A DNA stretch of 64,000 bases, from assembly GCA_030748415.1 (NCBI GenBank), contig JASMMA010000012.1, forward strand, positions 1-64,000, in the 5' to 3' direction. The stretch comes from Planctomycetota bacterium. GTDB lineage: Bacteria > Planctomycetota > UBA1135. The notes under the pieces are model-generated. The model saw only the letters and a program-made list of their open reading frames with translations, had not been told where the DNA came from and did not search any database. Shown here piece by piece: positions 1-8,820 of the stretch; positions within the stretch are counted from its first letter, which is position 1; every line of letters starts with the position of its first letter. The translations under genes were made by a program, and so were the position numbers.

Positions 1-1
1 T

Positions 2-133
2 ATGATTCTTAGCGCACTTCTCCTTTCGCTCACCCCAATGGTTTCCTTTCAGGATCCAGAAGAGACAGACTTGGAAGCGGCGCAAAGAAAAGTTGCAGAG
101 TTCGACTGCCCATTCCCGCTAAAACAAAATTAG
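2..133 (+). CDS. Small possible secreted protein (43 aa)
   Basis: An ATG-to-TAG reading frame begins at the very edge of the window. The first 16 residues are hydrophobic (MILSALLLSLTPMVSF) and are followed by QDPEE, which looks like a short signal peptide with cleavage near a Q. The mature part would be only about 27 residues, acidic then basic. Other exported proteins in this window start in a similar way (MISALLISALVLPQ at 37006, MLLALIPLIFAQQ at 54154), which makes translation plausible. No family is recognised. It could also be the 5' remnant of a longer gene. Confidence 0.35.
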   Translation: MILSALLLSLTPMVSFQDPEETDLEAAQRKVAEFDCPFPLKQN

Positions 134-177
134 GACAAGCTCTTCGCTTCTGAAAATTTCCATAACTCCTAAACAAC

Positions 178-219
178 TCAAAAAAGAAACTCGTCCTAAC
201 TGAAAACAGCTAGAACGAG
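178..219 (-). terminator. Rho-independent terminator after tRNA-Phe
   Basis: On the minus strand a 13-bp stem (positions 190-202 with 207-219; two G-T pairs) closes a TTTT loop and is followed by a T-rich tract (178-189). It starts 5 nt after the encoded CCA of the tRNA. Confidence 0.85.
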
Positions 220-224
220 GTTTT

Positions 225-300
225 TGGTGGGCAGAGGCAGAATTGAACTGCCGACACACGGATTTTCAATCCGTTGCTCTACCAACTGAGCTATCCGCCC
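225..300 (-). tRNA. tRNA-Phe (GAA)
   Basis: Read on the minus strand, the 76 nt fold as a complete cloverleaf. The acceptor stem GGGCGGA pairs with TCTGCCC (one G-T pair). The D arm contains AGCTCAGTTGGTAGAGC, the anticodon loop is TTGAAAA with anticodon GAA, and the T arm is GGCAG-TTCAATT-CTGCC. The discriminator is A and the CCA end is encoded. It lies 40 nt downstream of ribF on the same strand and has its own terminator. Confidence 0.97.
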
Positions 301-340
301 GTGCGGGGCCGCAAAGGATACCTTCGCGCGGCGGCGGGGG

Positions 341-1285
341 CTACCCCTGGCTTGAACTGGCGCCGGCGCAAAGAGCTTCTGCCTTTTTGCAATCTTCAGC
401 CACTTGGGCTTGGAAGGCGACGGTATCCGGAAACTCCACCTCGCTCCGAATTTTAGTAAGAAAGTGCACCTCCAGGTTGCGACCGTAAAGATTGCCCTCA
501 AAACCAAGGATATGAACTTCGACCGAAGGGCCAGGGCTGCCAAAGGTCGGGCGTTGGCCGAGATTCGCCACTGCTGGGTGGAGAGTTTCGCCAAGTTGTG
601 CAAAAACTGCATAGACCCCGTCGGGGGGGCGAAGCTCGTGGTGAAGATCTAAATTTGCAGTAGGAAAATCCAACTCCTTGCCGCGGCCATCGCCATGAAT
701 AACAGTCCCAAGAACCGAAACCCTCCTCCCCAACATTTTTTGAGACTTTCGTAGTTCCCCCAGCTGAACGGCTTCTCGAATAGCAGTACTCGAAACGGCT
801 CTTCCGTCGAGGCGCATAGGTTTTACCTCGGCAATTCCAATCCCCAACTCTTTGGAAAGAGGTTCCAACATTTCAAAAGTCCCGCCGCGCCCTTTCCCAA
901 ACTTGCTATCAAAACCAAGAATCAATTCTTTCAAACCTAACTCGGGAATCAAGTGCTCCCTCAGAAAATGTTCCGCACTTAAATCCCGCAGAGCATCGGT
1001 AAATTCTAAAACCAAACAAACTTCAAACCCAAGCCGCTCAAACAAACGCAAACGATGCTCAAGGCTTGTGATTGTCGCAGGGGCAACCCCCCGCAACAAG
1101 GACTTCGGGTGGCCGGAAAAAGTAACAACTGCTGGTGTTTGACCTTGAGCTGCCGCCCGCTCAAAGACCTTTTGAAAAACGGCCTGGTGGCCCAGATGTA
1201 CGCCATCAAAAACGCCAATCGTGGCGACACAACCATTCCTTGAATTGAAATCCTTTAAGGCTTCAAAGCCGTCCAATCTAAGCAT
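341..1285 (-). CDS. ribF: Bifunctional riboflavin kinase / FAD synthetase RibF
   Basis: RibF phosphorylates riboflavin to FMN and adenylylates FMN to FAD in the cytoplasm. The N-terminal nucleotidyltransferase domain shows IGVFDGVHLGHQ (about residues 23-34), and SSTAIR (about 167-172) is the conserved ISSTxIR element. The C-terminal flavokinase domain has GDGRGKELDFPTANL near residue 199. The length of 314 aa is normal for the family. The ATG overlaps the def stop codon by 8 nt (ATGCTTAG), so translation is probably coupled to def. Confidence 0.95.
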   Translation of the reverse strand: MLRLDGFEALKDFNSRNGCVATIGVFDGVHLGHQAVFQKVFERAAAQGQTPAVVTFSGHPKSLLRGVAPATITSLEHRLRLFERLGFEVCLVLEFTDALRDLSAEHFLREHLIPELGLKELILGFDSKFGKGRGGTFEMLEPLSKELGIGIAEVKPMRLDGRAVSSTAIREAVQLGELRKSQKMLGRRVSVLGTVIHGDGRGKELDFPTANLDLHHELRPPDGVYAVFAQLGETLHPAVANLGQRPTFGSPGPSVEVHILGFEGNLYGRNLEVHFLTKIRSEVEFPDTVAFQAQVAEDCKKAEALCAGASSSQG

Positions 1286-1793
1286 TTTCTAAATAGGTTT
1301 GCTCAAGTCCTTCAAGAACCGGCTTCATTAAAGTTCGGTCAGCGGGGGACATTCGGTCAATAAATAAAACTCCCTCCAAATGGTCAAACTCATGCTGAAA
1401 AACACGGGCATCCCAGCCTTCCAACTCAAGGCTGATTTCTTGCCCTTGAAGGTCTTGGGCTTTGACAAGCACTCGAATGGGTCGAGAGACTTGACCACTC
1501 ACATTGGGAAAGGACAAGCAGCCCTCCTCGGCGAACCCTTTTTCTTTACTCTTCGAAACGATTCGCGGATTGCAAAGTACAGTCTCTGCTTCGGTGGCCT
1601 CGGCCTCGCCTTCAGGATTAAAGACCATCATCCGAATATTCAATCCCACTTGCGGAGCGGCAAGGCCCACCCCCTGAGTTTCGTACATCAGTTGGAACAT
1701 ACCCCGAGCAGAGGCTTCCAGCTCAGGGCCGAAATCCTGAACTGGGACATTTTTCGCGCGCAGGCGTGGGTCGGGGTAAAGGACAATGTTCAT
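1278..1793 (-). CDS. def: Peptide deformylase
   Basis: It removes the formyl group from the initiator Met of nascent proteins. All three deformylase motifs are present: GVGLAAPQVG, EEGCLSFP (the Cys metal ligand) and HEFDH (two His ligands and the catalytic Glu). The start at 1793 gives the typical beginning MNIVLYPDPRLR and 171 aa; upstream in-frame Met codons would add a basic, low-complexity extension and are unlikely. It is the first gene of a def-ribF pair and is divergent from the TPR gene at 1834. Confidence 0.95.
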   Translation of the reverse strand: MNIVLYPDPRLRAKNVPVQDFGPELEASARGMFQLMYETQGVGLAAPQVGLNIRMMVFNPEGEAEATEAETVLCNPRIVSKSKEKGFAEEGCLSFPNVSGQVSRPIRVLVKAQDLQGQEISLELEGWDARVFQHEFDHLEGVLFIDRMSPADRTLMKPVLEGLEQTYLENA

Positions 1794-1833
1794 GTGTATC
1801 GTTAGATAAGTCATAGAATACGCTTCCTCATCC

Positions 1834-2442
1834 ATGGACCTCAAAAAGCACCTCGATCGGGCCGAGCAGGCCCTCCACCGCGGGCAGGCGGATTTTTCCG
1901 CCGAGCTCTGCGACCAAGTACTGGATTTTGCCCCGGGCGAAGCCAGGGCGGCTGAACTATTGGCCAAGTCCCTTGTTCAGATGGGGGTGAAGAAGTCCCT
2001 TCTGGGCAAGCTGGGCGCCGGGCCTGCCGGCTTGGCTGCTGGACTCTCCAAAATTACCAAAAACCCCGATGCAGAGGCTCGCGCTCGTCGTCGGGCGTTC
2101 CTCAAGGATCCCGGGGATATCAGCAAGGGCTGTGCCTGGGCTGAAGCACTTGAACGGGCGGGCTACGCCGGCGCCGCTCTTGGGGCATATGGGGCCTTGT
2201 CCGAGAGCGATGTCACGGCCGCCAAGCAGGCAGGGGCTCTTGCCCACGCCCAAGGCGAAGTGGATTTGGCCTTGGAGTACTACCAGCGAGCCCTCGATGT
2301 GGACCCACGAGATACCGATGCCCTTCGCGCTCGGAAAAACCTGGCTGCAGAACAGGCCCTCCGCACCAATCGCTACGACGAAGCCGATAGCGCCCTCGAC
2401 CTATTGGTAGATATGGACAAGCCCGCCGAAGACGAGGGCTGA
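1834..2442 (+). CDS. TPR-repeat protein
   Basis: The protein is 202 aa, made of helical pairs with an Ala-rich TPR pattern. There is one repeat near residues 5-38 (RAEQALHRGQADFSAELCDQ) and another near 133-165 (LAHAQGEVDLALEYYQRALD). A segment near residue 60 is rich in Gly and Ala. No signal peptide or membrane segment is visible, so it is probably a cytoplasmic scaffold of unknown partner. It is divergent from def, and a TAGAAT hexamer at 1818-1823 lies 14 nt before the ATG, implying a very short leader. Confidence 0.75.
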   Translation: MDLKKHLDRAEQALHRGQADFSAELCDQVLDFAPGEARAAELLAKSLVQMGVKKSLLGKLGAGPAGLAAGLSKITKNPDAEARARRRAFLKDPGDISKGCAWAEALERAGYAGAALGAYGALSESDVTAAKQAGALAHAQGEVDLALEYYQRALDVDPRDTDALRARKNLAAEQALRTNRYDEADSALDLLVDMDKPAEDEG

Positions 2443-2449
2443 TACCCCC

Positions 2450-2477
2450 TTGCCCTTCCGCCGGTCGCGGGTAGAAT
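2450..2477 (+). promoter_or_regulatory. Sigma-70-like promoter of rpsT
   Basis: TTGCCC (2450-2455), a 16-bp spacer and TAGAAT (2472-2477) lie just past the TPR gene and would give a leader of about 30 nt before the rpsT ATG. Confidence 0.55.
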
Positions 2478-2514
2478 GGTCGACCCGATTTTCGGGAAAC
2501 ACCATTCAGAAACG

Positions 2515-2781
2515 ATGCCAAATACCCCATCTGCCAAGCGCGGCTTGAAAAAGAACGCCGACCGCCGCGAACTCAACCGTGGCCGCAAGTCCTCCATGCG
2601 GACTTGGATTAAGAAGACTCTTGCTGCTGTTGAAGCTGGCGATTTAGAAGGTGCCGAGACTAGCTTTGTTATGGCGCAGAAGTTGATTGATAAGAACGCT
2701 AAGTGGAATCAAATCCACGCGAACACAGCCGCTCACCGCAAGTCCAAACTTGCGAAGGCCGTGGCTACTTTGAAGAAGTAA
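2515..2781 (+). CDS. rpsT: 30S ribosomal protein S20
   Basis: S20 binds 16S rRNA early in 30S assembly. The 88-aa protein has the expected basic N-terminus (MPNTPSAKRGLKKNADRREL), a helical-bundle pattern, and the conserved IHANTAAHRKSKLAKAV near the C-terminus. The ATG at 2515 matches the family start; the in-frame ATG at 2476 overlaps the promoter. It stands alone between its own promoter and a strong terminator. Confidence 0.97.
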   Translation: MPNTPSAKRGLKKNADRRELNRGRKSSMRTWIKKTLAAVEAGDLEGAETSFVMAQKLIDKNAKWNQIHANTAAHRKSKLAKAVATLKK

Positions 2782-2800
2782 GCTCGTTTCCCCACCCCAT

Positions 2801-2829
2801 AAAAAAAGGAGCCAAGCGGCTCCTTTTTT
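2801..2829. terminator. Bidirectional terminator between rpsT and the convergent gene
   Basis: A perfect hairpin, GGAGCC-AAGC-GGCTCC, is flanked by A7 on the left and T6 on the right. It therefore makes a T-tailed terminator on both strands and separates convergent genes. Confidence 0.9.
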
Positions 2830-2835
2830 CGTTTA

Positions 2836-2863
2836 GGGCCAAGGGAAACCCTGGCCCTTTTTA
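2836..2863 (+). terminator. Second hairpin terminator after rpsT
   Basis: GGGCCA and TGGCCC form a stem with an inner GGG/CCC helix and one bulged A, followed by TTTTTATT on the plus strand. It looks like a backup terminator just before the 3' end of the convergent gene. Confidence 0.6.
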
Positions 2864-2874
2864 TTGGGGGTGGC

Positions 2875-4443
2875 TTAACGAGCACCCAAGACTTTTCCGT
2901 AGCGGTAGTACACCTCAAGGATTAGGGCGCCAATGCTTGTGGTGTAAACACGGCCACCTTCTTCGCCCCATGGCCCCACAGGGTCCCAAGAGCCGTAGAA
3001 GTTGTCCTTCTCATTCTCCATGCGTTGGTTATCAATGAGAGTGGTTTCAATGGCCTTCTTCCACTTCTTCCAAGCGGGTCCGCCCCATTGGTTGAGGGCG
3101 AAGGTCCCGTAGTACCAGTAGTAGAAATCACAAGAGCCACCTTCAGCATCCCATTCAGGCAGAGTGTTCGCAATCAGGTTTGCCTGCTTGTTCATCATTG
3201 CGTAGTTGGGATGATCTTTCCACCTCTTCACCTTGCTGGTGTCGGTCATGAAGATGCGGCAAAGCAAAGCAACGGCGGTCAAAGACTCTGACTTTTCAGC
3301 AGGGAATTTGAATTCGTAACCCCTTGGGCGGGATGAGCGGCTTCCGGGGCCGGCACCGTCGCCAAAGGAATAACCAGTTCTGCCAGTTGCAGGCAGAGTC
3401 ATGGATTCAAACCAAGCCTCACAATCATTCCAGACCGCTTTATCTACAGGAATCTTGCCGTCAGATGCAGTCTTCAAAGCGAAGACCATCCAGCCTGTAA
3501 TCGAAGTGTCGTTATCGCCGTTCGCTTCAAGTTGGTAACGCCAAACCCCATAAGGGTTCCGCGAGTTGTTCACGACCGCAATGGCTTTCTTGATGTTTTT
3601 ACGAAGAAGCGGGGACCGGTTTGAGAAGTAGTAAGCCTCGCCTAAAGCCATTGTGGCGATTGAGTGGTTGTACAAGGTGGCGTTTCCAACTTCATCACCA
3701 AGGAGGCCATTTTCAAGTTGGTTCTTCTTGAGCCAGTTGATGCCCTTCTTTACATCTTCTTTGTACTCACCATTACTCATGGTGTTTCCATGACCCATGA
3801 AAGCGAGCAGGGAAAGGCCGGAGAGTCCGGTGTCGTTAACAGGTGAACCGGGCCCATCAGAAGCGGGCTTATCTGGGTACTTGTCTTCGTACATAAACTC
3901 GTCGGCATCCCAGAAACCATCAGCGGACTGGTGGTCATGAAGCCACTTGAGAGCTGCGGCGACGGCTTTTTCAGTTGCGTTTCCGCGCTTGCCACCACGG
4001 CCACCACGGCCGCCGTATTTACCACCGGCGCCGCCACCTAGGCCCACGGCGTTGTTCCAAGATTCGCTATCGAATGGAGAGTCGGCATCGAAATCGGGAT
4101 CACCGGTTTCTTCCAATGTCTCCATTTCTTCTTCCATCTCGGCTTCCTGGAGAACCGGTTCTTCAATTGGTTCTTCAATGATTTCCTCTTCGGGTTCTTC
4201 TTCCTCTTCCACTTCCGGCGGCGGGGGCTCGGCAGCCATTTCAATGGTTGGGGCCTCGGAAACTTGTGGGCGCAGGAATGCCAAACCAGCGATAAGGAGG
4301 GCAATCACTAAGTGGATGCCCAAGGAGATGAGAAGATAGGGTGCTTTAGAAATGGTGTCTGCTAGGACATCGTTAAAGCTCGTCTCGTGCTCCCACGGAC
4401 GGTGGTATTCCAGTTCCTCGAGTTCGTTGTATTCTTCAGTCAT
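2875..4443 (-). CDS. Membrane-anchored terpene-cyclase/prenyltransferase-repeat protein
   Basis: The 522-aa protein has a cytoplasmic N-terminus (1-30), one membrane segment (about 34-60, LLISLGIHLVIALLIAGLAF), and a long Pro/Glu-rich stretch (about 70-115). The anchor plus acidic stretch resembles TonB and periplasm-spanning linkers. A Gly/Arg-rich hinge (about 135-153) follows. The remaining 360 residues carry squalene-cyclase/prenyltransferase-like alpha-alpha repeats, for example AAALKWLHDHQSADGFW, GLSLLAFMGHG, GINWLKKNQLENGLLG and VWRYQLEANGDNDTSITGW. I see no DxDD cyclase motif, so it is probably a structural or binding solenoid. An SD (GGAG) lies 6 nt before the ATG. The function is unknown; such anchored repeat proteins are, to my knowledge, common in planctomycetes. 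Confidence 0.75.
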   Translation of the reverse strand: MTEEYNELEELEYHRPWEHETSFNDVLADTISKAPYLLISLGIHLVIALLIAGLAFLRPQVSEAPTIEMAAEPPPPEVEEEEEPEEEIIEEPIEEPVLQEAEMEEEMETLEETGDPDFDADSPFDSESWNNAVGLGGGAGGKYGGRGGRGGKRGNATEKAVAAALKWLHDHQSADGFWDADEFMYEDKYPDKPASDGPGSPVNDTGLSGLSLLAFMGHGNTMSNGEYKEDVKKGINWLKKNQLENGLLGDEVGNATLYNHSIATMALGEAYYFSNRSPLLRKNIKKAIAVVNNSRNPYGVWRYQLEANGDNDTSITGWMVFALKTASDGKIPVDKAVWNDCEAWFESMTLPATGRTGYSFGDGAGPGSRSSRPRGYEFKFPAEKSESLTAVALLCRIFMTDTSKVKRWKDHPNYAMMNKQANLIANTLPEWDAEGGSCDFYYWYYGTFALNQWGGPAWKKWKKAIETTLIDNQRMENEKDNFYGSWDPVGPWGEEGGRVYTTSIGALILEVYYRYGKVLGAR

Positions 4444-4526
4444 GAAAAGCTCCGAGCCAGGGTGTTCCCGGCCTACGGGAGAACCAACGACCCTAGATGG
4501 GGGCGGGTTCAGTTGGGGGGCAGATT

Positions 4527-5546
4527 CTACAGCTCTTCTTCTTGTTCGCTATCAGGGTCGCGGATGAGGGAATCTAGAGCAAAACCCACATTAGGACCCC
4601 ACAGATAGCACTTTCGGCGGAGCCGGTTGATGGAATCTCGGTAAATTGCTTCTGCCTGCTCTTGGAGGAGGATTCCCTGGATGGATAATTGGGCCTCCGA
4701 AAACGGCATAACTCCTGCATTTTCAACACTTTCCGCCAACACGAGTGCGGCCCAGCCCTGCGGGAGTTGAATGGGGTCGCTCAGGTCTCCAGATTCAGCT
4801 TGGAGTAAGTAGTCTCGGAGGGGCTTTCTACCGACGACATTTTCGGTCTTGGGATTGAAATGCCCGGTACTTCCCCCGAGAGCAGGTTTGAAAACAGATA
4901 GATTTCGAGCTTGGACGGCAAAATCCTTTTTCCCAGCAACAATTTCTGACCGGAGCTTTGCCAGAAAGGCCAAGGTGTCAGGGTGTTCTTCGGATGGGCC
5001 AATCATGAGGATTCGAGCAAGGACACGGTCCTCATGTTTGTAGTCCTGGATGTGTTCGTTGTAATAGGACAGCATTTCAGCTGGAGAGACATACATCTTG
5101 ACTTTGTAGCCTTCGCCTTTGGCTGGTGCATGCCCAAACTCCTTCTGTCTGTACAGCAAGGAAATGGCGAAAGTCCGAATGTGTTTTGCTTCGTCTTCAA
5201 TCGTTTTTCCCTGGTTGGCAAGGTGTTTATTGAAGGCAGCGAGGGAACCGAGTTCTTTTGCCCGGCGGTCGAGTTCGTCCGCGACATAGTTATCGAGTGC
5301 GGCCTCATCCCCGCCCATCATTCGAAAGCCTTCGCGGAAGAGTAGTTCTGACAAAAGGTTTGCAAAGGCCCGTTGCATCAGGTTTGGCGAGGGGATACCG
5401 CCACCCAAATCGGCTGCAGCAAGGCGAACATCTCGGAGTGTGAGTATGTTGTCGTTGACGATGGCAACGATTTCGTCAACCAGTTCGAGCTTGGGCTCAG
5501 GCTCTTGTGGCAGGACGGCGGCGGCGAGGAAAAGTGTTGTAAACAT
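4527..5546 (-). CDS. SurA/PpiC-type peptidyl-prolyl isomerase-like chaperone (periplasmic)
   Basis: The ATG at 5546 gives a 339-aa protein with a short signal sequence (MFTTLFLAAAVLPQEPEP). A SurA-like N-terminal chaperone segment follows (LVDEIVAIVNDNILTLRDV, then a helical region). A parvulin-like domain lies near residues 180-300: YVSPAEMLSYYNEH, VLARILMIG, GGSTGHF and DLSDPIQLPQGWAALVLAE. It probably helps fold outer-membrane or periplasmic proteins. It is third in the rnc-mfd-PPIase operon, 16 nt after mfd. The parvulin core is divergent, so isomerase activity is uncertain. Confidence 0.75.
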   Translation of the reverse strand: MFTTLFLAAAVLPQEPEPKLELVDEIVAIVNDNILTLRDVRLAAADLGGGIPSPNLMQRAFANLLSELLFREGFRMMGGDEAALDNYVADELDRRAKELGSLAAFNKHLANQGKTIEDEAKHIRTFAISLLYRQKEFGHAPAKGEGYKVKMYVSPAEMLSYYNEHIQDYKHEDRVLARILMIGPSEEHPDTLAFLAKLRSEIVAGKKDFAVQARNLSVFKPALGGSTGHFNPKTENVVGRKPLRDYLLQAESGDLSDPIQLPQGWAALVLAESVENAGVMPFSEAQLSIQGILLQEQAEAIYRDSINRLRRKCYLWGPNVGFALDSLIRDPDSEQEEEL

Positions 5547-5562
5547 GATGGGTAGGTTGCCC

Positions 5563-8500
5563 CTATGAGCGGGATGCGGATTTTCTTCTCTTCTTGCGTG
5601 GACTGCAAGCTGCGGCTGTTTTAAATAGGTGGGCGAGGACTTCCTCGGGCGTGGCGCTTGGGTCAGGGAGAACCCAGTGGGCCTGCCGGGGCGTAATGAT
5701 GCGGAGAAGCACATCTTGCCCCCGGAGGGAGCGCTCCAGGTTTTTCATGTCCCGGACACGGCAAATGAGTCGGTCGTCCACCCGATGAATGGAATCCAAT
5801 CCCATTTCTCCAAGTCGGTGCTTGAGGAAGAAAATTTGGGCAAGGTGTTGGACTTCGGCTGGAGGTGGGCCAAAACGATCCTGAACGCCCGATAAGCTGT
5901 CGAGCATTTGTTCGGGAGTTTTTGCTTTGTCGAACAAGCGCAAAATTTCAAGTCGGGATTCTTCGTCAGGGATAAAGGAAGGGGATAGTGCAGCAGAAAC
6001 TCCAACAGAGATGTTTGCTACTGGCGAAACGGCGGGCTTTTTCTTGGTGTGCTTTTGGTTTCGTTTTATTCGGGAGACTGCTTGCGAAAGAAGTCGGCGG
6101 TAAGTTTCATAACCAACGGCGTTGATGTGGCCCGATTGTTCTTTGCCGAGCAAGTTTCCTGCTCCGCGGATTTCCAAATCGCGCATGGCGATTTGGAAAC
6201 CAGCTCCAAGGTACCGAAGTTCTTCAACGGCTTTAAGGCGCCGGCGCGAATCCCGTGCCATTGGTTTTCCGCGAGGAATAAGAAGGTAACACCACCCGCG
6301 GTGAGTAGCGCGCCCTACGCGTCCGCGAAGTTGGTGGAGGTCTGCAAGCCCGAAGTTTTGAGCGTCGTCGATGAAGATGGTATTTGCATTTGGAATGTCG
6401 AGGCCGCTTTCGATAATCGTGGTGGAACAAAGAATGTCTGCTTCGCCCCTCACAAAAGCAATCATTGCTTTCTCGAGCTCTCTTGGTTCCATTTGTCCAT
6501 GCCCCGTAACAATATTGGCCTCGGGGACAAGTTGTTTAAGTGATGCCGCAACACGCTCAAGGCTATGAACACGATTATGAACAAAGAAAACTTGTCCGCC
6601 GCGAGAAAGTTCTCTGCGGATTGCTTCCTGAATTAAATCCGATTCGTCGGCATAACGAATTTCGGTGTGAACTTCTTGGCGGCCGGCGGGAGCAGTTGAA
6701 AGGGCGGTAATGTCGCGAATTCCCGCCATGGCCATGTGTAAGGTTCGGGGGATGGGTGTGGCGCTTAGAGTGAGCACATCCACCGAGGAGCGTTTCTTTT
6801 TAAGAAGGTCCTTGGCTTTAACCCCAAAGCGTTGTTCTTCGTCCACGATGACCAACCCAAGTTTTGCGAACTTGATATCTCTTGAAAGAATGCGATGTGT
6901 TCCAACGACCAAGTCAACTGTTCCGTAATTGACTCCGTCGATAATCTCCTTTCTTTTGCGCGGTGGAACAATTCTGGATAGCTGCTCAATGCGCACCGGC
7001 CAATCGGCAAAGCGCTCGCGAAGTGTGCGAGTGTGTTGCTCCGCGAGTACAGTTGTGGGAACAAGGACCGCGACTTGCCAGCCTTCATAAAGAACTCGAA
7101 ACGCTGCGCGGGCGGCAAGCTCAGTTTTCCCGTAGCCGACATCGCCGCAAAGAAGGCGGTCCATTGATTTCGGGAGCGCGAGATCGTCCAAGATTTCGCG
7201 GGTGCCTTGAGCTTGGTCTGGAGTATCTTCCCAAGGAAAGGAACCATCGAATTCAGCTTGCTCTGGAATGGGGGAGAAAGGAGTTCCAGGTGTGGAGTGG
7301 CGGCTTGCCTGAATGTCGAGTAGGTCCGCAGCCATGTCTTCGACTGCGTTTGCGACTTTTTCTCTTCGGCGTTCGAAGGAACCCGACCCAAGCCGGTCAA
7401 GTTGTGGGTCGCTACCGCCTGCGCCGATGTAGCGTTCAATTAAATCAACGCGCGATGCGGGCACATGAAGAGTGGAACCTCCATCGAATTCAAGAACGAT
7501 TACATCTTGAACACCTTCATTTGAAGCTGCCCCGCTTTCGGGGGAAGATGTACCTGTATCCAGCCCGAAGAATCGAGCAACTCCGTGAACCGCGTGCACA
7601 ACGATATCCCCATTCTTTAACGAAAGAATAGAATCGATAGGAGTTGTTTCTTTTCGGTTGTGTCGAGCTTTAGGTCGGTGCTGGCCATGACCTGGAATGA
7701 GCTCTCGGTGGTGAAGAACTGTGAGCCGAGCTTCAGGAACACGAAATCCGCGCTCAAGTCCCCCTTGTCGAATATCAATGGAGTCAGGGTTTTTCTTTTG
7801 GTCTTCAAGAATGTGTTTGAGTCGAGAAGATTCTGCTTCGGTTGCGCAAAAAACGACTACTCTTTCGCCATCAGCAGCACGGTCTGCAAGAAGGCAAGCC
7901 CCGTCTGCAACTCCGCGGCAGTATTCCTCAACGGAAAGAATGTCCAAAGTTCCATCTTTTCCAGGGAGTGCCGCCAATCCCAGAGACGGTGAGTTGTGGA
8001 TGAGGGTTTGGTTCTTCTGGAGAGTGGCAGACCATTGGCCGCCACGAAGTCGAAGTCGTTGAGCGGCCTCTTCAATAAGGGTTGGTTCCCAATAGATGAC
8101 TCGCGTTCCGGTGGGCATTCTCTCAAAAGGGAGGACATCTTTTGGGCTTGCAACCTCGGGAAGCTCACTACCAAGCGGAACGCGAACTCGATGGAGGATA
8201 TGCCGTGTTCTTTGGGAGCCAAGATCGAAAACACGAATACTTTCAAGCTCGTCATCAAAGAATTCCAAACGCAAAGGTTCGCCAAGAGCGGGAGGATAGA
8301 AATCAACAATGTCCCCGCGCATGGCGACTTGTCCTGGTTCAGTAATTGCGGGAACTCGCTCGAATCCTGATTGAACGATTGTTCGAAGAAAGTCTTCGGG
8401 GTCAAGCGTTATACCTTCAGCCAGTTCAAGGATGGCAGTGGGGTCGTCAGCTGATGGCACAGGTTGAATAAGCGCGGTGATGGGTGCGACCAGGATTCCG

Positions 8501-8820
8501 CTGAATCCTTTTCGAGCAACAAGCTCAAGCGCGTGAAACCTTTCGCGAAGGACTTCGGCGTCGGCACCTAATTTCCCTTCACGGGCGGGGAAGGGAACAG
8601 CTCCTGCGCCAAAAGTGGAAAGGTCTTCGAGGGCCAAGTCCATGGCGGCGGAATCAGGGACAATGACAAGGAGGGGAACTTCGGATTCTCGCGAAAGCTC
8701 AAAGCTGGTGAGGGCTTTGGATGACCCCCAAAAGCCACCCCACTGAAGAGGTTGTTCCGAGTTTGTCCACGCTCTAGATAGCTTCCCAAAACTAATCCCA
8801 TCGCGAAATGACTCAAGCAT
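5563..8820 (-). CDS. mfd: Transcription-repair coupling factor Mfd
   Basis: Mfd removes stalled RNA polymerase and recruits UvrA at transcription-blocking lesions. The 1085-aa protein has the UvrB-like N-terminal module, an RNA-polymerase-interaction domain (GDIVVHAVHGVARFFGLD, near residue 410) and a RecG-like SF2 motor. The motor shows GDVGYGKTE (Walker A), DEEQRFG (DExx box), TLSATPIPRTL and a TRG-type end (QLRGRVGRA). A C-terminal D7-like region completes it. The ATG at 8820 overlaps the rnc stop by 8 nt (ATGCTTGA); the two in-frame Met codons further upstream lie inside rnc. Confidence 0.95.
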   Translation of the reverse strand: MLESFRDGISFGKLSRAWTNSEQPLQWGGFWGSSKALTSFELSRESEVPLLVIVPDSAAMDLALEDLSTFGAGAVPFPAREGKLGADAEVLRERFHALELVARKGFSGILVAPITALIQPVPSADDPTAILELAEGITLDPEDFLRTIVQSGFERVPAITEPGQVAMRGDIVDFYPPALGEPLRLEFFDDELESIRVFDLGSQRTRHILHRVRVPLGSELPEVASPKDVLPFERMPTGTRVIYWEPTLIEEAAQRLRLRGGQWSATLQKNQTLIHNSPSLGLAALPGKDGTLDILSVEEYCRGVADGACLLADRAADGERVVVFCATEAESSRLKHILEDQKKNPDSIDIRQGGLERGFRVPEARLTVLHHRELIPGHGQHRPKARHNRKETTPIDSILSLKNGDIVVHAVHGVARFFGLDTGTSSPESGAASNEGVQDVIVLEFDGGSTLHVPASRVDLIERYIGAGGSDPQLDRLGSGSFERRREKVANAVEDMAADLLDIQASRHSTPGTPFSPIPEQAEFDGSFPWEDTPDQAQGTREILDDLALPKSMDRLLCGDVGYGKTELAARAAFRVLYEGWQVAVLVPTTVLAEQHTRTLRERFADWPVRIEQLSRIVPPRKRKEIIDGVNYGTVDLVVGTHRILSRDIKFAKLGLVIVDEEQRFGVKAKDLLKKKRSSVDVLTLSATPIPRTLHMAMAGIRDITALSTAPAGRQEVHTEIRYADESDLIQEAIRRELSRGGQVFFVHNRVHSLERVAASLKQLVPEANIVTGHGQMEPRELEKAMIAFVRGEADILCSTTIIESGLDIPNANTIFIDDAQNFGLADLHQLRGRVGRATHRGWCYLLIPRGKPMARDSRRRLKAVEELRYLGAGFQIAMRDLEIRGAGNLLGKEQSGHINAVGYETYRRLLSQAVSRIKRNQKHTKKKPAVSPVANISVGVSAALSPSFIPDEESRLEILRLFDKAKTPEQMLDSLSGVQDRFGPPPAEVQHLAQIFFLKHRLGEMGLDSIHRVDDRLICRVRDMKNLERSLRGQDVLLRIITPRQAHWVLPDPSATPEEVLAHLFKTAAACSPRKKRRKSASRS

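Noticed and set aside
196-612. Frame covering the tRNA-Phe and the ribF 3' end
   Set aside because: It reads through the tRNA and the ribF coding sequence in another frame.
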